Assembly: GCF_014695715.1 (NCBI RefSeq)
Contig: NZ_JACJOT010000005.1
Location: forward strand, 1 to 64,000
DNA: 64,000 nt
Source of the DNA: Microcoleus sp. FACHB-68
GTDB taxonomy: Bacteria > Cyanobacteriota > Cyanobacteriia > Cyanobacteriales > Oscillatoriaceae
Direction: 5' to 3'
Shown: piece after piece, positions 8,875-17,062 of the stretch
Position numbering within the stretch: the stretch's first letter is position 1
How the letters are laid out: the number at the start of each line of letters is the position of its first letter
Notes under the pieces: model-generated
What the model saw: the letters and a program-made list of their open reading frames with translations, nothing else
Told to the model about the DNA's origin: nothing
The model's database searches: none
Program-made: the position numbers and the translations under genes

Positions 8875-10359
8875 CTACTCCCCTGTTACCGCAGTCTTTT
8901 GAACTGAAAGTCCTGCAGCAATCTCAGAAGATTGCACCTGCATGACCACAAGCGTCATATCATCACTATTGTGGTTATTTGGGCCAATGAACTGCTGCAC
9001 CCGCTCAAACAGATAATCTAAAATCGCTTGGGGATTCGGGCAATGCTGGCAAGCCCATTCAAAAGCGCCGATCAGATTTTCCTCATCGAAACGCTCACCA
9101 CTTTGGTTAGCCGCATCGGTAAACCCATCCGTGAAATAAATAATCGTATCTCCGGGGTGAAGTTGCACTTGAGCTTCTTGGTAGGCGGTATCTGCATCCA
9201 AACCAATCAGCATTCCCAGCGTATCTAAGCGTTTGATCGCGCCGGTGCCGGCCTGCCACAACAGTGGGGGGTGGTGAGCAGCATTACTGTAAGACAGGAT
9301 ACGCGTTTGTGGGTCGTACTCGGAATAAAATAGCGTTACAAATCGGTGGGAATTTTCTAAATCGGTATACATGACCCGATTTAAATGTTGCAGAATCCGA
9401 GCCGGCGAGTGGCCATTAAGAACTTCCGCCCGCAGCATTCCTCGCGTCATGGTCATAATCAGGCCGGCAGGCACTCCCTTACCCATGACATCCCCGATCA
9501 CCACACTCCAGGGACCGGCTGGGTTACCACCAGGCGTTTTAGAGCGCACCTGTTCACCTTGCGTGCGCCTCTCACAATCGTGGCTGGTGGGAATGAAATC
9601 GTAGTAATCTCCCCCCACGCGGTTCGCCGTTTGGCACTTTGCCGCTAGTTCAACGCCTTGTATTTTGGGACATTGGCGAGGCAGCAGGCGCAGCTGGATT
9701 TCTGCCCCAATTTCCAGTTCCCGATCTAGGCGTTCTTTCTGGCGCAGTTCAACCGTCAGTTCGTCATTTTCAATGGCCACTGCGGTTTGGTCAGCCACTA
9801 ACCGGACTAACTTCTGGCGCGTTTCCGTCCAGGTGTATTCGGGATCACGGCTAAAAACATACAGACGCCCTCGTTCAGCATTCTTAATCAAAATGGCAGT
9901 GCCAAACAATTGCACATCTGCGCCTAATGATCGGCTGACTTCACTATCGAGGGTGGCAGTGGAAGGCGTTAGGGGGGCAGCAGTTGAGGAAGAGGCTGCT
10001 ACTTGACGGGTTGCTGCCTCCAGCGCTTGGCGGATATCCTGACACTGCCGGCCCTCCTGGCAGTGCAACCGCTGTAGCCTCACTTGGCCATTTGGTTTAA
10101 ATAGCACCAGCGCCCCCCCATCTGCATCAGTCACACGACTGGCGACAAGGGGAATTAGCTCTAAAAACTGATTGAGATTGTTAAAGCTTCGCAGAGCGAA
10201 ACCGAGGGAACTGAGCAAATCCTGAATTTTGTGCTGTTCCCGCTGCAAACGTGCAACTAAGTCTTTGAGGGCAAAAACGGGTGTCATGTCCGCAGAGGCA
10301 CTACTGTCAGCAGGATTCACAGGTTGCGATGGCCGGCGAGGCAGAGGTACAGCAGTCAT
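8875..10359 (-). CDS. GAF-domain PP2C (SpoIIE/RsbU-type) phosphatase
   Basis: A 494-residue regulator: a coiled segment, a GAF-like domain (LELIPLVASRVTDADGGALV onward), a short linker helix, then a SpoIIE/RsbU-type phosphatase. Metal-binding motifs of PP2C are visible: VGGDYYDF, VIGDVMGKG, YFTDGFTDA and NSDDMTLVV. Such enzymes dephosphorylate anti-sigma-antagonist proteins in partner-switching pathways. The ATG at 10359 is chosen because the frame further upstream (to 10680) reads as unlikely, low-structure sequence; no strong ribosome-binding site settles it. An RsbW-like ATPase is encoded at 26279-26704 and could belong to the same pathway, but that is inference. Confidence 0.88.
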   Translation of the reverse strand: MTAVPLPRRPSQPVNPADSSASADMTPVFALKDLVARLQREQHKIQDLLSSLGFALRSFNNLNQFLELIPLVASRVTDADGGALVLFKPNGQVRLQRLHCQEGRQCQDIRQALEAATRQVAASSSTAAPLTPSTATLDSEVSRSLGADVQLFGTAILIKNAERGRLYVFSRDPEYTWTETRQKLVRLVADQTAVAIENDELTVELRQKERLDRELEIGAEIQLRLLPRQCPKIQGVELAAKCQTANRVGGDYYDFIPTSHDCERRTQGEQVRSKTPGGNPAGPWSVVIGDVMGKGVPAGLIMTMTRGMLRAEVLNGHSPARILQHLNRVMYTDLENSHRFVTLFYSEYDPQTRILSYSNAAHHPPLLWQAGTGAIKRLDTLGMLIGLDADTAYQEAQVQLHPGDTIIYFTDGFTDAANQSGERFDEENLIGAFEWACQHCPNPQAILDYLFERVQQFIGPNNHNSDDMTLVVMQVQSSEIAAGLSVQKTAVTGE

Positions 10360-11042
10360 CAATAATATGCCAGAGGCGAGTTTAAGGACGAGCGAAACGG
10401 TTGGGTAGTTAGGAACTGAGGAAGCTTGCAGAAGTTCCACACAAAGACCGCGAGAGCCGCAGTCTGGACTCAGTTCTGCTAAATATAGCTGCTTTTTGGT
10501 ATTTGGACACCTATAAGTTGTCCATGATATCCACTTAGGGCGATTCCCGGAAGAATACGCCGGTGATTTTTGTAAAAATTCTAACGAATGCGAAGCGGGA
10601 TCATCGAATACTGTTCTCCCAATTCCGAACGCTTGCATTTGAGATTGACCCAGAGGCCGGTGAGGGATGTGCGAAAGCAATGCCCGCGCACGCTCTTGGA
10701 CGCCGAACGCATTTCTAGGTCGCTCACATCTGAGGGCTGAACTGGTGAACGGTTACAAGTTGTTGCCGGTTCAAGTGTCAAAACGACAGTAACGGTCCTT
10801 ATTTGGAGTCCTGCTAATGGACAAACAGGATGCTCTTCAGGGAAGTTTTACCGGATCATTGTACTCCAGTCAATGCCATTAGCGGAGTCAAGTTGTTAAT
10901 TTTTCTAGTTATAGCAGTAAAAATTTAGTTCAGCAGCACTCAAAACACAGAACTTCTTCTCTTCGCCTCCAAACTCAAAACGGGGCATGGGGCATGGCGC
11001 ATGGGGGATTCAAAACTACCTCTGTCTCTCCCAACTCACAAC
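10360..11042. other. Intergenic region with short tandem repeat
   Basis: About 680 bases between the PP2C gene and the next gene. The phosphatase frame stays open to 10680, so its true start could lie in this stretch. A GGGGCATGGGGCATGGCGCA tandem repeat sits near 10982-11004; a related repeat with the opposite orientation is at about 42347-42383. No RNA gene or small ORF could be supported. Confidence 0.5.
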
Positions 11043-12059
11043 TCAATCGTCTTCCCACAAATCTCTCTCTACCTCAATATCTCTGATTGGAGATTTGCCG
11101 GCTGAATGTTCCACACCGGCATCTTCTGGGGGGTGGGCCACTGCTTTGAGCTTGGTGTAAAAATCAGAGACTTCAGGACTGGGAGAGAACTGAACAATCG
11201 GTTGTTTGCTAATATCACAGCGCGACCAATCAGCCTGATACTTACCCTGAGACGATGTTTGGGGCTTCGGACTTAAACCGGCTTCCCCCTCTATCTTTGC
11301 CTCCTCAACCGGCTCTTCTTGAGGCGCAGCCAACGCTTCTGGCTGCACTTTTGCCGACTCGCTATCAGCCGGCAACTGTTGGATTTTGACGGGCCAAGTT
11401 GCTTGCAGCAGTTGTTCGGCAGTCTTCTCCGTTTCTGCCGGTTCTGCTGCTTTGGGATTGGAACGAGCCGGCTTAGACTGTTCAGCTTGGTAGTATCGCG
11501 GTTCTGTTAGCGCTGCATTATCGGTAAACTCAAGGATTGCCTCAGCGTCTCCTACCACGTCGGTTTGCGGGAACGTACTTGCCTTGGTTTGCGCCTCATT
11601 AGGCGGGCTAACGGCTTCACCAGGCTTAGGTGCGGGCGTTTCTAAGGGGTTAGCCTCTTCTTGGCCGGCAACCACTGCCTCATCCTCTTCGCCTTCGCCG
11701 GGAAAATCGGCAGCAGAAATAGTTGCGCCTGAGACTGAAGAAAGTTCCGGATAAAAATCTAGCTGAGTGCTTAAGGTATTGGGAAACTTGCGGCACACTA
11801 AGCGCTCAAATTCATGGTTGAAATGGAAAATCGGCTGACCACGCCGACGCCAAAACGCTAAAATTTGGGCCACAGAAATCGCTTTGTAACGTCCTTGATA
11901 GAGCGCCTCAATCACGGCCAAACGCAACCAATGAGCCTGATAGTCGCCAAGCCACCGCTCGATCAGTTGCTCAGCAGTGTAGCCACCCAGGTCAAAACTG
12001 TAGTGAGTTAGTAGCGCAGTTGCAGCGGCAACCGCAAAATCTTTGGCCGATTCTATCAT
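11043..12059 (-). CDS. Conserved cyanobacterial protein of unknown function
   Basis: A 338-residue product. The first ~95 residues look folded and conserved, with YQAHWLRLAVIEALYQGRYK and FHFNHEFERLV, a pattern I associate with a cyanobacteria-specific family. The rest is a low-complexity tail rich in Ala, Glu, Pro and Gln with no recognisable domain until a short ending rich in acidic residues. The ATG at 12059 begins the conserved part. It lies 101 bases after the DUF3769 gene on the same strand; an AAAGGAC-type repeat lies between. The N-terminal module may be a small helical adaptor; no function is assigned. Confidence 0.75.
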   Translation of the reverse strand: MIESAKDFAVAAATALLTHYSFDLGGYTAEQLIERWLGDYQAHWLRLAVIEALYQGRYKAISVAQILAFWRRRGQPIFHFNHEFERLVCRKFPNTLSTQLDFYPELSSVSGATISAADFPGEGEEDEAVVAGQEEANPLETPAPKPGEAVSPPNEAQTKASTFPQTDVVGDAEAILEFTDNAALTEPRYYQAEQSKPARSNPKAAEPAETEKTAEQLLQATWPVKIQQLPADSESAKVQPEALAAPQEEPVEEAKIEGEAGLSPKPQTSSQGKYQADWSRCDISKQPIVQFSPSPEVSDFYTKLKAVAHPPEDAGVEHSAGKSPIRDIEVERDLWEDD

Positions 12060-12160
12060 CGCTGTTCTGAGAACAACTCAGGACTTAGGAGGTCATTTGT
12101 CATTTATTATTTGTCACCAGACAAAGTACAAAGGACAAAGGACGAATGTTCACCCATGCC

Positions 12161-14545
12161 TTAATCATAATCGCGGCGAACGCCTCCCTCTACTGAGCGG
12201 ATCTCATCTGAACCGGCAAAGGGTTGAGCGCCACCCGTCCAATTAAAGTCGCTAATTCGCAGAGTCAGGGTGCCAATTTCCCGCACTGGATTGTAGCGCA
12301 GGACGATGCCATAGGTGCGCCGGCTGTATTCCAGAATGTAGTCGGTATTGATTTCTTCTCCAGTATCCAAGTTGACAGCGGTTTGAAATCCTAGGCGAAA
12401 CGGGCCATAAATTTGCTGGACGATGCCCCCACCCAGGACTCTTACATCGGCAATGCGGTCGAAGTAAAAGGGAGATTCCCCGCTTTGCAAGACTTGGGTA
12501 TAAGTGAGATTAAAGCCGGTGTAGTCTAACCAAGGCCGGGAAAAATTACCGATTTGTCCGAGGATGCCAACGCTGCCGGTGAGGGAAGATTGGTTATCGC
12601 CGTTACTGTAGAAGCCGGTGACGCCCCGGAGTCCAAGAACGAGCTGGAGATAGGGTAACACCGGCACGGGTGTGTATTTTAAGCCTTCTGTGGCAGTGGC
12701 CGGCAGTGATTGACCCCGCCACAGGGGAATACCTCTGCTCAGCGCTGCGCTGGCTTGATAGCGACCCAGGCCGGCGCGATTGTTTTCCCGGATCGGGTCG
12801 AGTAATTCCAGGCGATCTGTGTCGGCGTTAACGTACTGCACTGCTGCCTGATAGCTGAGGTTAATCCGGCTGGTTCCTAATTGAGTCACCGGCGATGTGA
12901 GAACTGCACCCAGACTGCTTTGAACGGTTTGATAGCCCAAGGAACCATTAAACAAGCGATCACGGAATGAATATTCGCCGGTTAGGGCATGAGTGCCCAC
13001 TAATTGACGCAGTCGCAGACTTGCCCGTAAATTATCGTCTACTTCGTTCAAGTCCAGACTTGTAAATACTGCTGAACCTAGCAAACTGGTGCTTGGGGTG
13101 AGGGTGGCATTAAGTCTGGCTTTTAAACCAAACAAATCTGCAAAACTGCTGCCTTCCCCTTCTAAGGCTCGTTGAATGTAAAATTGCGGTCGCAAGCTTA
13201 GCCGCATCTGGGGTTGAGAAAGCGGATTAAACCGGCCTTCCACGAACACCCCGCCCCGATCCTCGCGGTCATAACCGAAGCTATATAAAGCTGGGTCACG
13301 CTCACGCCGGTCGATTAGCACGCGATTTCGCAACAACGGCAGGGAAAAACCGCCATCAAACACCAAGCGGGGGCGCTCTGCCCGAATTTCATCAACTAAA
13401 GGGGAAATGCGCGTAAATGTGGCGCGTTCTGCCCTCAGCTCTAATTCAGGGGGCGAAAACGGGTCGTTGGTGATGCGAATATTCCGGGCGAGTCCTCCCT
13501 CTGGGGTGAAGTCTAGCTGGTCGGCTTCGTAACGCACACGTCTGATCTGCCCGCTTTGGCCGAAACCGGAACCGACATTAATAGAAACGCCGCCAGGAGT
13601 CTCTGTGACGTTTTCCAAGGGTTGGCTGGAGAGGATGCGATCGCTTAATGCTCCCTCTTGCAAGGCGACTGCGCTGACATCGGTGGGTAAGGTTGATGCG
13701 GATGCCTCATTGCCGGTTGCCAGATACAGCTCACCGCCGGCAGGACTAACAGTTCCGACGTTTTGAATGAAGTTATATTCAAATCGATCACCGCGCAACA
13801 CCTGCTGTCCGCGTCTCCAAGCAACGTTTCCTTCGGCTGCCGCCATGCGAGTCTGCAAGTTGATTTGAATTCGGTCTGCATCCAGCACCGAGTCGCGAAC
13901 TCGCATGACAACATTGCCTTGTGCGGTGACGATTTGGCGTTCTGAGTCGTACTCTTGACGATCAGCGGTTAATTCCACCACATCTTCTGGCGCGATGGGG
14001 GGTAAGGGCACCGGCTCACCCGTTGGCGCATTTTGCCATTGGACTGACTTTTTTAAGACAGCGGCGGCAATCTCGACCGGCACAGGGTTCTGTGTCAAAG
14101 GTTCTGTGCCGGTGACTCTGTTGCTTAAGTGAAGCTGATAGTTAAATTGTTTGCCGTCGGGTCTTTCTAAGACGCGAATAAAAACTGACCGCGCCGGCAG
14201 CATCAAGGATTCTTCGGTCGCTGTTACCGGCGGCGGGGGAAATAACTCATTAGCGTTGCCCCCTTGCGGTTCTGGGGCCGGCTGTGACCATCCGATAGCC
14301 ACGGTTAGTGGCTTCAGCAGAGATGCCACCGAGAGCCTTTGAAGGGCCGGTAAGGGACTCGATTGCAAACGCTCCGGCTCTAGGGGCTTGGGTTGCGTTA
14401 TCAAAGAGGGGTTGCCCCCAGCCGCAGTCTGTGTGGGTGTTGGCGAAATCGCGATTGCATCAGAAACTGCGGAATGGGGGACTTCCTCAGGCTGTAAGTA
14501 TTTAACCACCGATGGCGGTTCAGGCGGTGGAACCGGATAGGGCAT
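12161..14545 (-). CDS. LptD/OstA-like outer-membrane protein (DUF3769)
   Basis: A 794-residue protein of the cyanobacterial DUF3769 type, considered the counterpart of LptD that inserts lipopolysaccharide into the outer membrane. The OstA-like repeat region is visible (VELTADRQEYDSERQIVTAQ, then AAEGNVAWRRGQQVL), followed by a long beta-strand-rich C-terminal half (about residues 400-780) typical of a barrel. The N-terminus is Pro-rich (MPYPVPPPEPPSVVKYLQ) and has no obvious signal peptide. The ATG at 14545 is preferred to a TTG three codons earlier. psbI starts 228 bases upstream on the same strand and ends 108 bases before it. Confidence 0.85.
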   Translation of the reverse strand: MPYPVPPPEPPSVVKYLQPEEVPHSAVSDAIAISPTPTQTAAGGNPSLITQPKPLEPERLQSSPLPALQRLSVASLLKPLTVAIGWSQPAPEPQGGNANELFPPPPVTATEESLMLPARSVFIRVLERPDGKQFNYQLHLSNRVTGTEPLTQNPVPVEIAAAVLKKSVQWQNAPTGEPVPLPPIAPEDVVELTADRQEYDSERQIVTAQGNVVMRVRDSVLDADRIQINLQTRMAAAEGNVAWRRGQQVLRGDRFEYNFIQNVGTVSPAGGELYLATGNEASASTLPTDVSAVALQEGALSDRILSSQPLENVTETPGGVSINVGSGFGQSGQIRRVRYEADQLDFTPEGGLARNIRITNDPFSPPELELRAERATFTRISPLVDEIRAERPRLVFDGGFSLPLLRNRVLIDRRERDPALYSFGYDREDRGGVFVEGRFNPLSQPQMRLSLRPQFYIQRALEGEGSSFADLFGLKARLNATLTPSTSLLGSAVFTSLDLNEVDDNLRASLRLRQLVGTHALTGEYSFRDRLFNGSLGYQTVQSSLGAVLTSPVTQLGTSRINLSYQAAVQYVNADTDRLELLDPIRENNRAGLGRYQASAALSRGIPLWRGQSLPATATEGLKYTPVPVLPYLQLVLGLRGVTGFYSNGDNQSSLTGSVGILGQIGNFSRPWLDYTGFNLTYTQVLQSGESPFYFDRIADVRVLGGGIVQQIYGPFRLGFQTAVNLDTGEEINTDYILEYSRRTYGIVLRYNPVREIGTLTLRISDFNWTGGAQPFAGSDEIRSVEGGVRRDYD

Positions 14546-14653
14546 AATCAGCAAAATGGGTCGAACGGATAGCCCAGACGGTTGACCTCAACCGCGCTAG
14601 ATGCATAAAGGTACACTGCACCTTTCCAACCTGAGGCATGGGTGAAGGGCTGT

Positions 14654-14773
14654 TTATTCCGACAAATCGCGCCGGTTGGGGTTCCGGGACGGGTCGTTGG
14701 ACAGGAAGCCAAACACGAATAAGCTAATGAAAAAGCCAACTACGATATAAACAGCGATTTTGAGGGTAACCAT
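14654..14773 (-). CDS. psbI: Photosystem II reaction centre protein I
   Basis: A 39-residue product beginning [19 protein letters not shown] and ending …[12 protein letters not shown]. This is the typical PsbI: one membrane helix (about residues 6-24) then a charged stromal tail. PsbI is a small photosystem II subunit next to D1 that helps early assembly. Start ATG is at 14771-14773 and stop TAA at 14654-14656. It was missed by ordinary ORF length cut-offs. A 63-codon frame over the same bases is a shadow. The DUF3769 gene follows on the same strand. Confidence 0.95.
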   Translation of the reverse strand: MVTLKIAVYIVVGFFISLFVFGFLSNDPSRNPNRRDLSE

Positions 14774-15179
14774 TCTGGGTTCTCCGACAGATTAGAACAG
14801 CTGGGGGTATTTGCCATGAAAATATGACAGTTTTCTTATCATATCTAAATATTTGACAACAAATTTCTAGGGTTTGGGTTTTTATAGTTAAGACTTTTAT
14901 TTTGCATATTTTTTTATAAGTTTTTAACCGCAGATGCACGCAGATGCACGCAGATGGGTTATCTGTTGGGGGCGAGGTTGGTTTTGATGTTTTTTGAGTT
15001 TTTGCTCTTGGGTTAATGGTTTTTTAGGGGATTTTTTTTTTACCACAGATGCACACAGATAAACACAGATGGGTTATCTGTTGGGGGCGAGGTTGGTTTT
15101 GATGTTTTTTGAGTGTTTGAGTTTTTTGCTTTGAGGTGGATTTTTGAAGTTAGATTTGTGCAATTTAATTGTGTGGCTA
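14774..15179. other. Intergenic region upstream of psbI, mostly repeats
   Basis: About 400 bases. The right half carries the psbI promoter region (AT-rich, 14790-14920) and the rest is CAGAT-type repeat and a 49-base direct repeat. No gene was seen. Confidence 0.6.
14926..15114. repeat. CAGAT-rich dispersed repeat with 49-bp direct repeat
   Basis: Starts with AACCGCAGATGCACGCAGAT. A 49-base sequence at 14951-14999 (CAGATGGGTTATCTGTTGGG onward) is repeated without mismatch at 15066-15114, offset 115 bases. A second CCACAGATGCACACAGAT cluster lies before the second copy. The same motif family recurs near 20265, 20985 and 24462. Confidence 0.8.
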
Positions 15180-17003
15180 TTAGTTTTGCCGGCGCTGTTG
15201 CCACCACTTCCAAATTTGGATCGCTAGTTCTTCTAGCCAGAGCATTGCACGATCAAGCCACTCTAGCAATAGTTCAAGGGGATGTTTGACGTACCCGACT
15301 GAGGTGGCGTGGGTTTCTATCCAGTCTGGGGTGTGTTGCATTGAGCGCCGGCTCGATTGTTGGGCTACTGTTGGGGTAGTTTCGCTGGTGGCAGCCGGCA
15401 AGGGTTGGTTTTGTTTTTTGATGGGTGGGGTTGCCGGCTTGGCATTTACCGGCGCAATTCCCTCGCCGGCAGTGGTTTGAGTGCTGGTAACTGATGAGGT
15501 ATCTTCAGGTTGGCTTACCAGTTCGGATTTGCGTTTTAGATAACGTTTGGCTAAGTTCCGAATGGATTTGCCCACCGGCACGTTTTTGGTGTGGGAGGAA
15601 GGTAATGCTAAGTTTGGTTGCTCATCTTCAGATTCGGGTAATTCATAGGTAGATGTGCCGGCTGTACTGTAGGTTGCCGACTTGCCAAATAAATCGCCGA
15701 GTGAAAGCCAGGGATCAGGTTCTGAGTTGAATTGTGCGGTTTGTGGGAGTTGCCGGCGAGTGTTACCGGCAGCTAATTGATTTTCGGGGATTTGTGCGCC
15801 GGCAGACAGTTGCCAATCTTCATCGGCTTCCCCTGTTAATTGTCCGCCACGAGGGCCAAAAAAGTAATCAACTGCTGCCTGAATCAGTGCTTGAACTTTG
15901 AGGGGATCGTTGTGAAGGGATGCCGGTGTTTCTGTTTCTGCCGGCAAAGGGTTGTCGAAGGAGTCGGTAACGAGGGCGATAAATGGCTTTTTCGCTTGTT
16001 CCAGCAGTCCATGAGAACGATTCTTAAAAGCAGTGGTTAGGGCGGATACAGACGGTAAACTGAGGGTTTCTACTGCCGCTACGGTGCGATCTACGACGAC
16101 TATCGCCCGATCTGGCAGCAATTCATGTATTTTGGATTTTAAATCTTGGATTTTAGATTGCGGAAGCGGTGTTAGCGGTAAATTAGCAGCCGACAGCCCT
16201 AATAAATTCTCCTTCTCTGCGACTTTCTCCCTCTCCTTGGGTTGCAAAACCAGCGCCGCTTCTTGAAATAAATTGACGGTAACTGCCACAGGGCCACTTT
16301 GCACCCACGCCATCACATCCACAAATACGCGCACCGGCAGGGCGAGATTTGCTCTTTCTTCGGGTGGCGGTAGTTGGGCGATATTTTTCTGGCGCTGAGT
16401 TGCAGCAAGCTTTCGGTAACGGCAGTAGTGGGCGACTTCCCAACTAATTCGCTGGCGCAGTTTTTCCTGCTGCGGCGGTGTCAAAATATCTAAAACTTCA
16501 TTTTTAACGGTTACGAGCACTAAGGATTTTGTTGCAATCAGGGAAGCAACGCCATGAATGATCGCATTGTCGCCTTTGCCGGCATTTCTCTGAATTTTTG
16601 CTGATTTTGTTGCATTCAGCTTGTCGGCAGGTTTGACTGCCAACTGTGAATTGCCTGCCGGTGGTGAAAACCGTTTTGCCACATCCTCTGGCAGCGAAAG
16701 CGTTTGCGTGGCTTCCAGCACTTTCTGCAGGGGTGTGTCTACGGTAGGAGGTTCTTGACGCTGTGAGCTGGTAGACTCCTGCAATAAGGGTTTTCCCTCA
16801 GTCACGGCTTGTTCTAGCTGTTTTCCTGTCAATCTCGCTGTTTGAAAGATGGCGTAGATCGGATACAGGAAGACTTGTGCACCCCAAACCGTTGCGACTT
16901 TGAGTTGTCGTACGGCGTGATCGCACGTCTCTGCTACGCGGCGGGATTTTTGGGAGAGGAAGTTAAAAAATCTACTTTGATAGCGACTAGAAGAACCGGA
17001 CAT
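15180..17003 (-). CDS. Conserved cyanobacterial protein of unknown function (large)
   Basis: About 607 residues from the ATG at 17003 (MSGSSSRYQSRFFNFLSQKS). The N-terminal ~120 residues look conserved, with VATVWGAQVFLYPIYAIFQT as a hydrophobic, possibly membrane-linked stretch. A middle domain near LRQRISWEVAHYCRYRKL follows. The long C-terminal part is Pro/Thr/Ser-rich and ends LLEWLDRAMLWLEELAIQIW, an amphipathic Trp-rich helix. The frame stays open to 17198, but that would run into the divergent mannosidase gene, so the inner ATG is preferred (17045 is also possible). An in-frame GATTTTAG-type repeat codes for SKIQDLKSKI near 16130-16165. No function is assigned. Confidence 0.72.
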   Translation of the reverse strand: MSGSSSRYQSRFFNFLSQKSRRVAETCDHAVRQLKVATVWGAQVFLYPIYAIFQTARLTGKQLEQAVTEGKPLLQESTSSQRQEPPTVDTPLQKVLEATQTLSLPEDVAKRFSPPAGNSQLAVKPADKLNATKSAKIQRNAGKGDNAIIHGVASLIATKSLVLVTVKNEVLDILTPPQQEKLRQRISWEVAHYCRYRKLAATQRQKNIAQLPPPEERANLALPVRVFVDVMAWVQSGPVAVTVNLFQEAALVLQPKEREKVAEKENLLGLSAANLPLTPLPQSKIQDLKSKIHELLPDRAIVVVDRTVAAVETLSLPSVSALTTAFKNRSHGLLEQAKKPFIALVTDSFDNPLPAETETPASLHNDPLKVQALIQAAVDYFFGPRGGQLTGEADEDWQLSAGAQIPENQLAAGNTRRQLPQTAQFNSEPDPWLSLGDLFGKSATYSTAGTSTYELPESEDEQPNLALPSSHTKNVPVGKSIRNLAKRYLKRKSELVSQPEDTSSVTSTQTTAGEGIAPVNAKPATPPIKKQNQPLPAATSETTPTVAQQSSRRSMQHTPDWIETHATSVGYVKHPLELLLEWLDRAMLWLEELAIQIWKWWQQRRQN

Positions 17004-17062
17004 AATTTTTAGAGGCGACAGGCTGCCATTTCTATTTTGTGGCATAGGAAGAGGATTAAACT

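Noticed and set aside
14548-14739. 63-codon minus-strand ORF over psbI
   Set aside because: Shadow frame; the true gene in that DNA is psbI in another frame.
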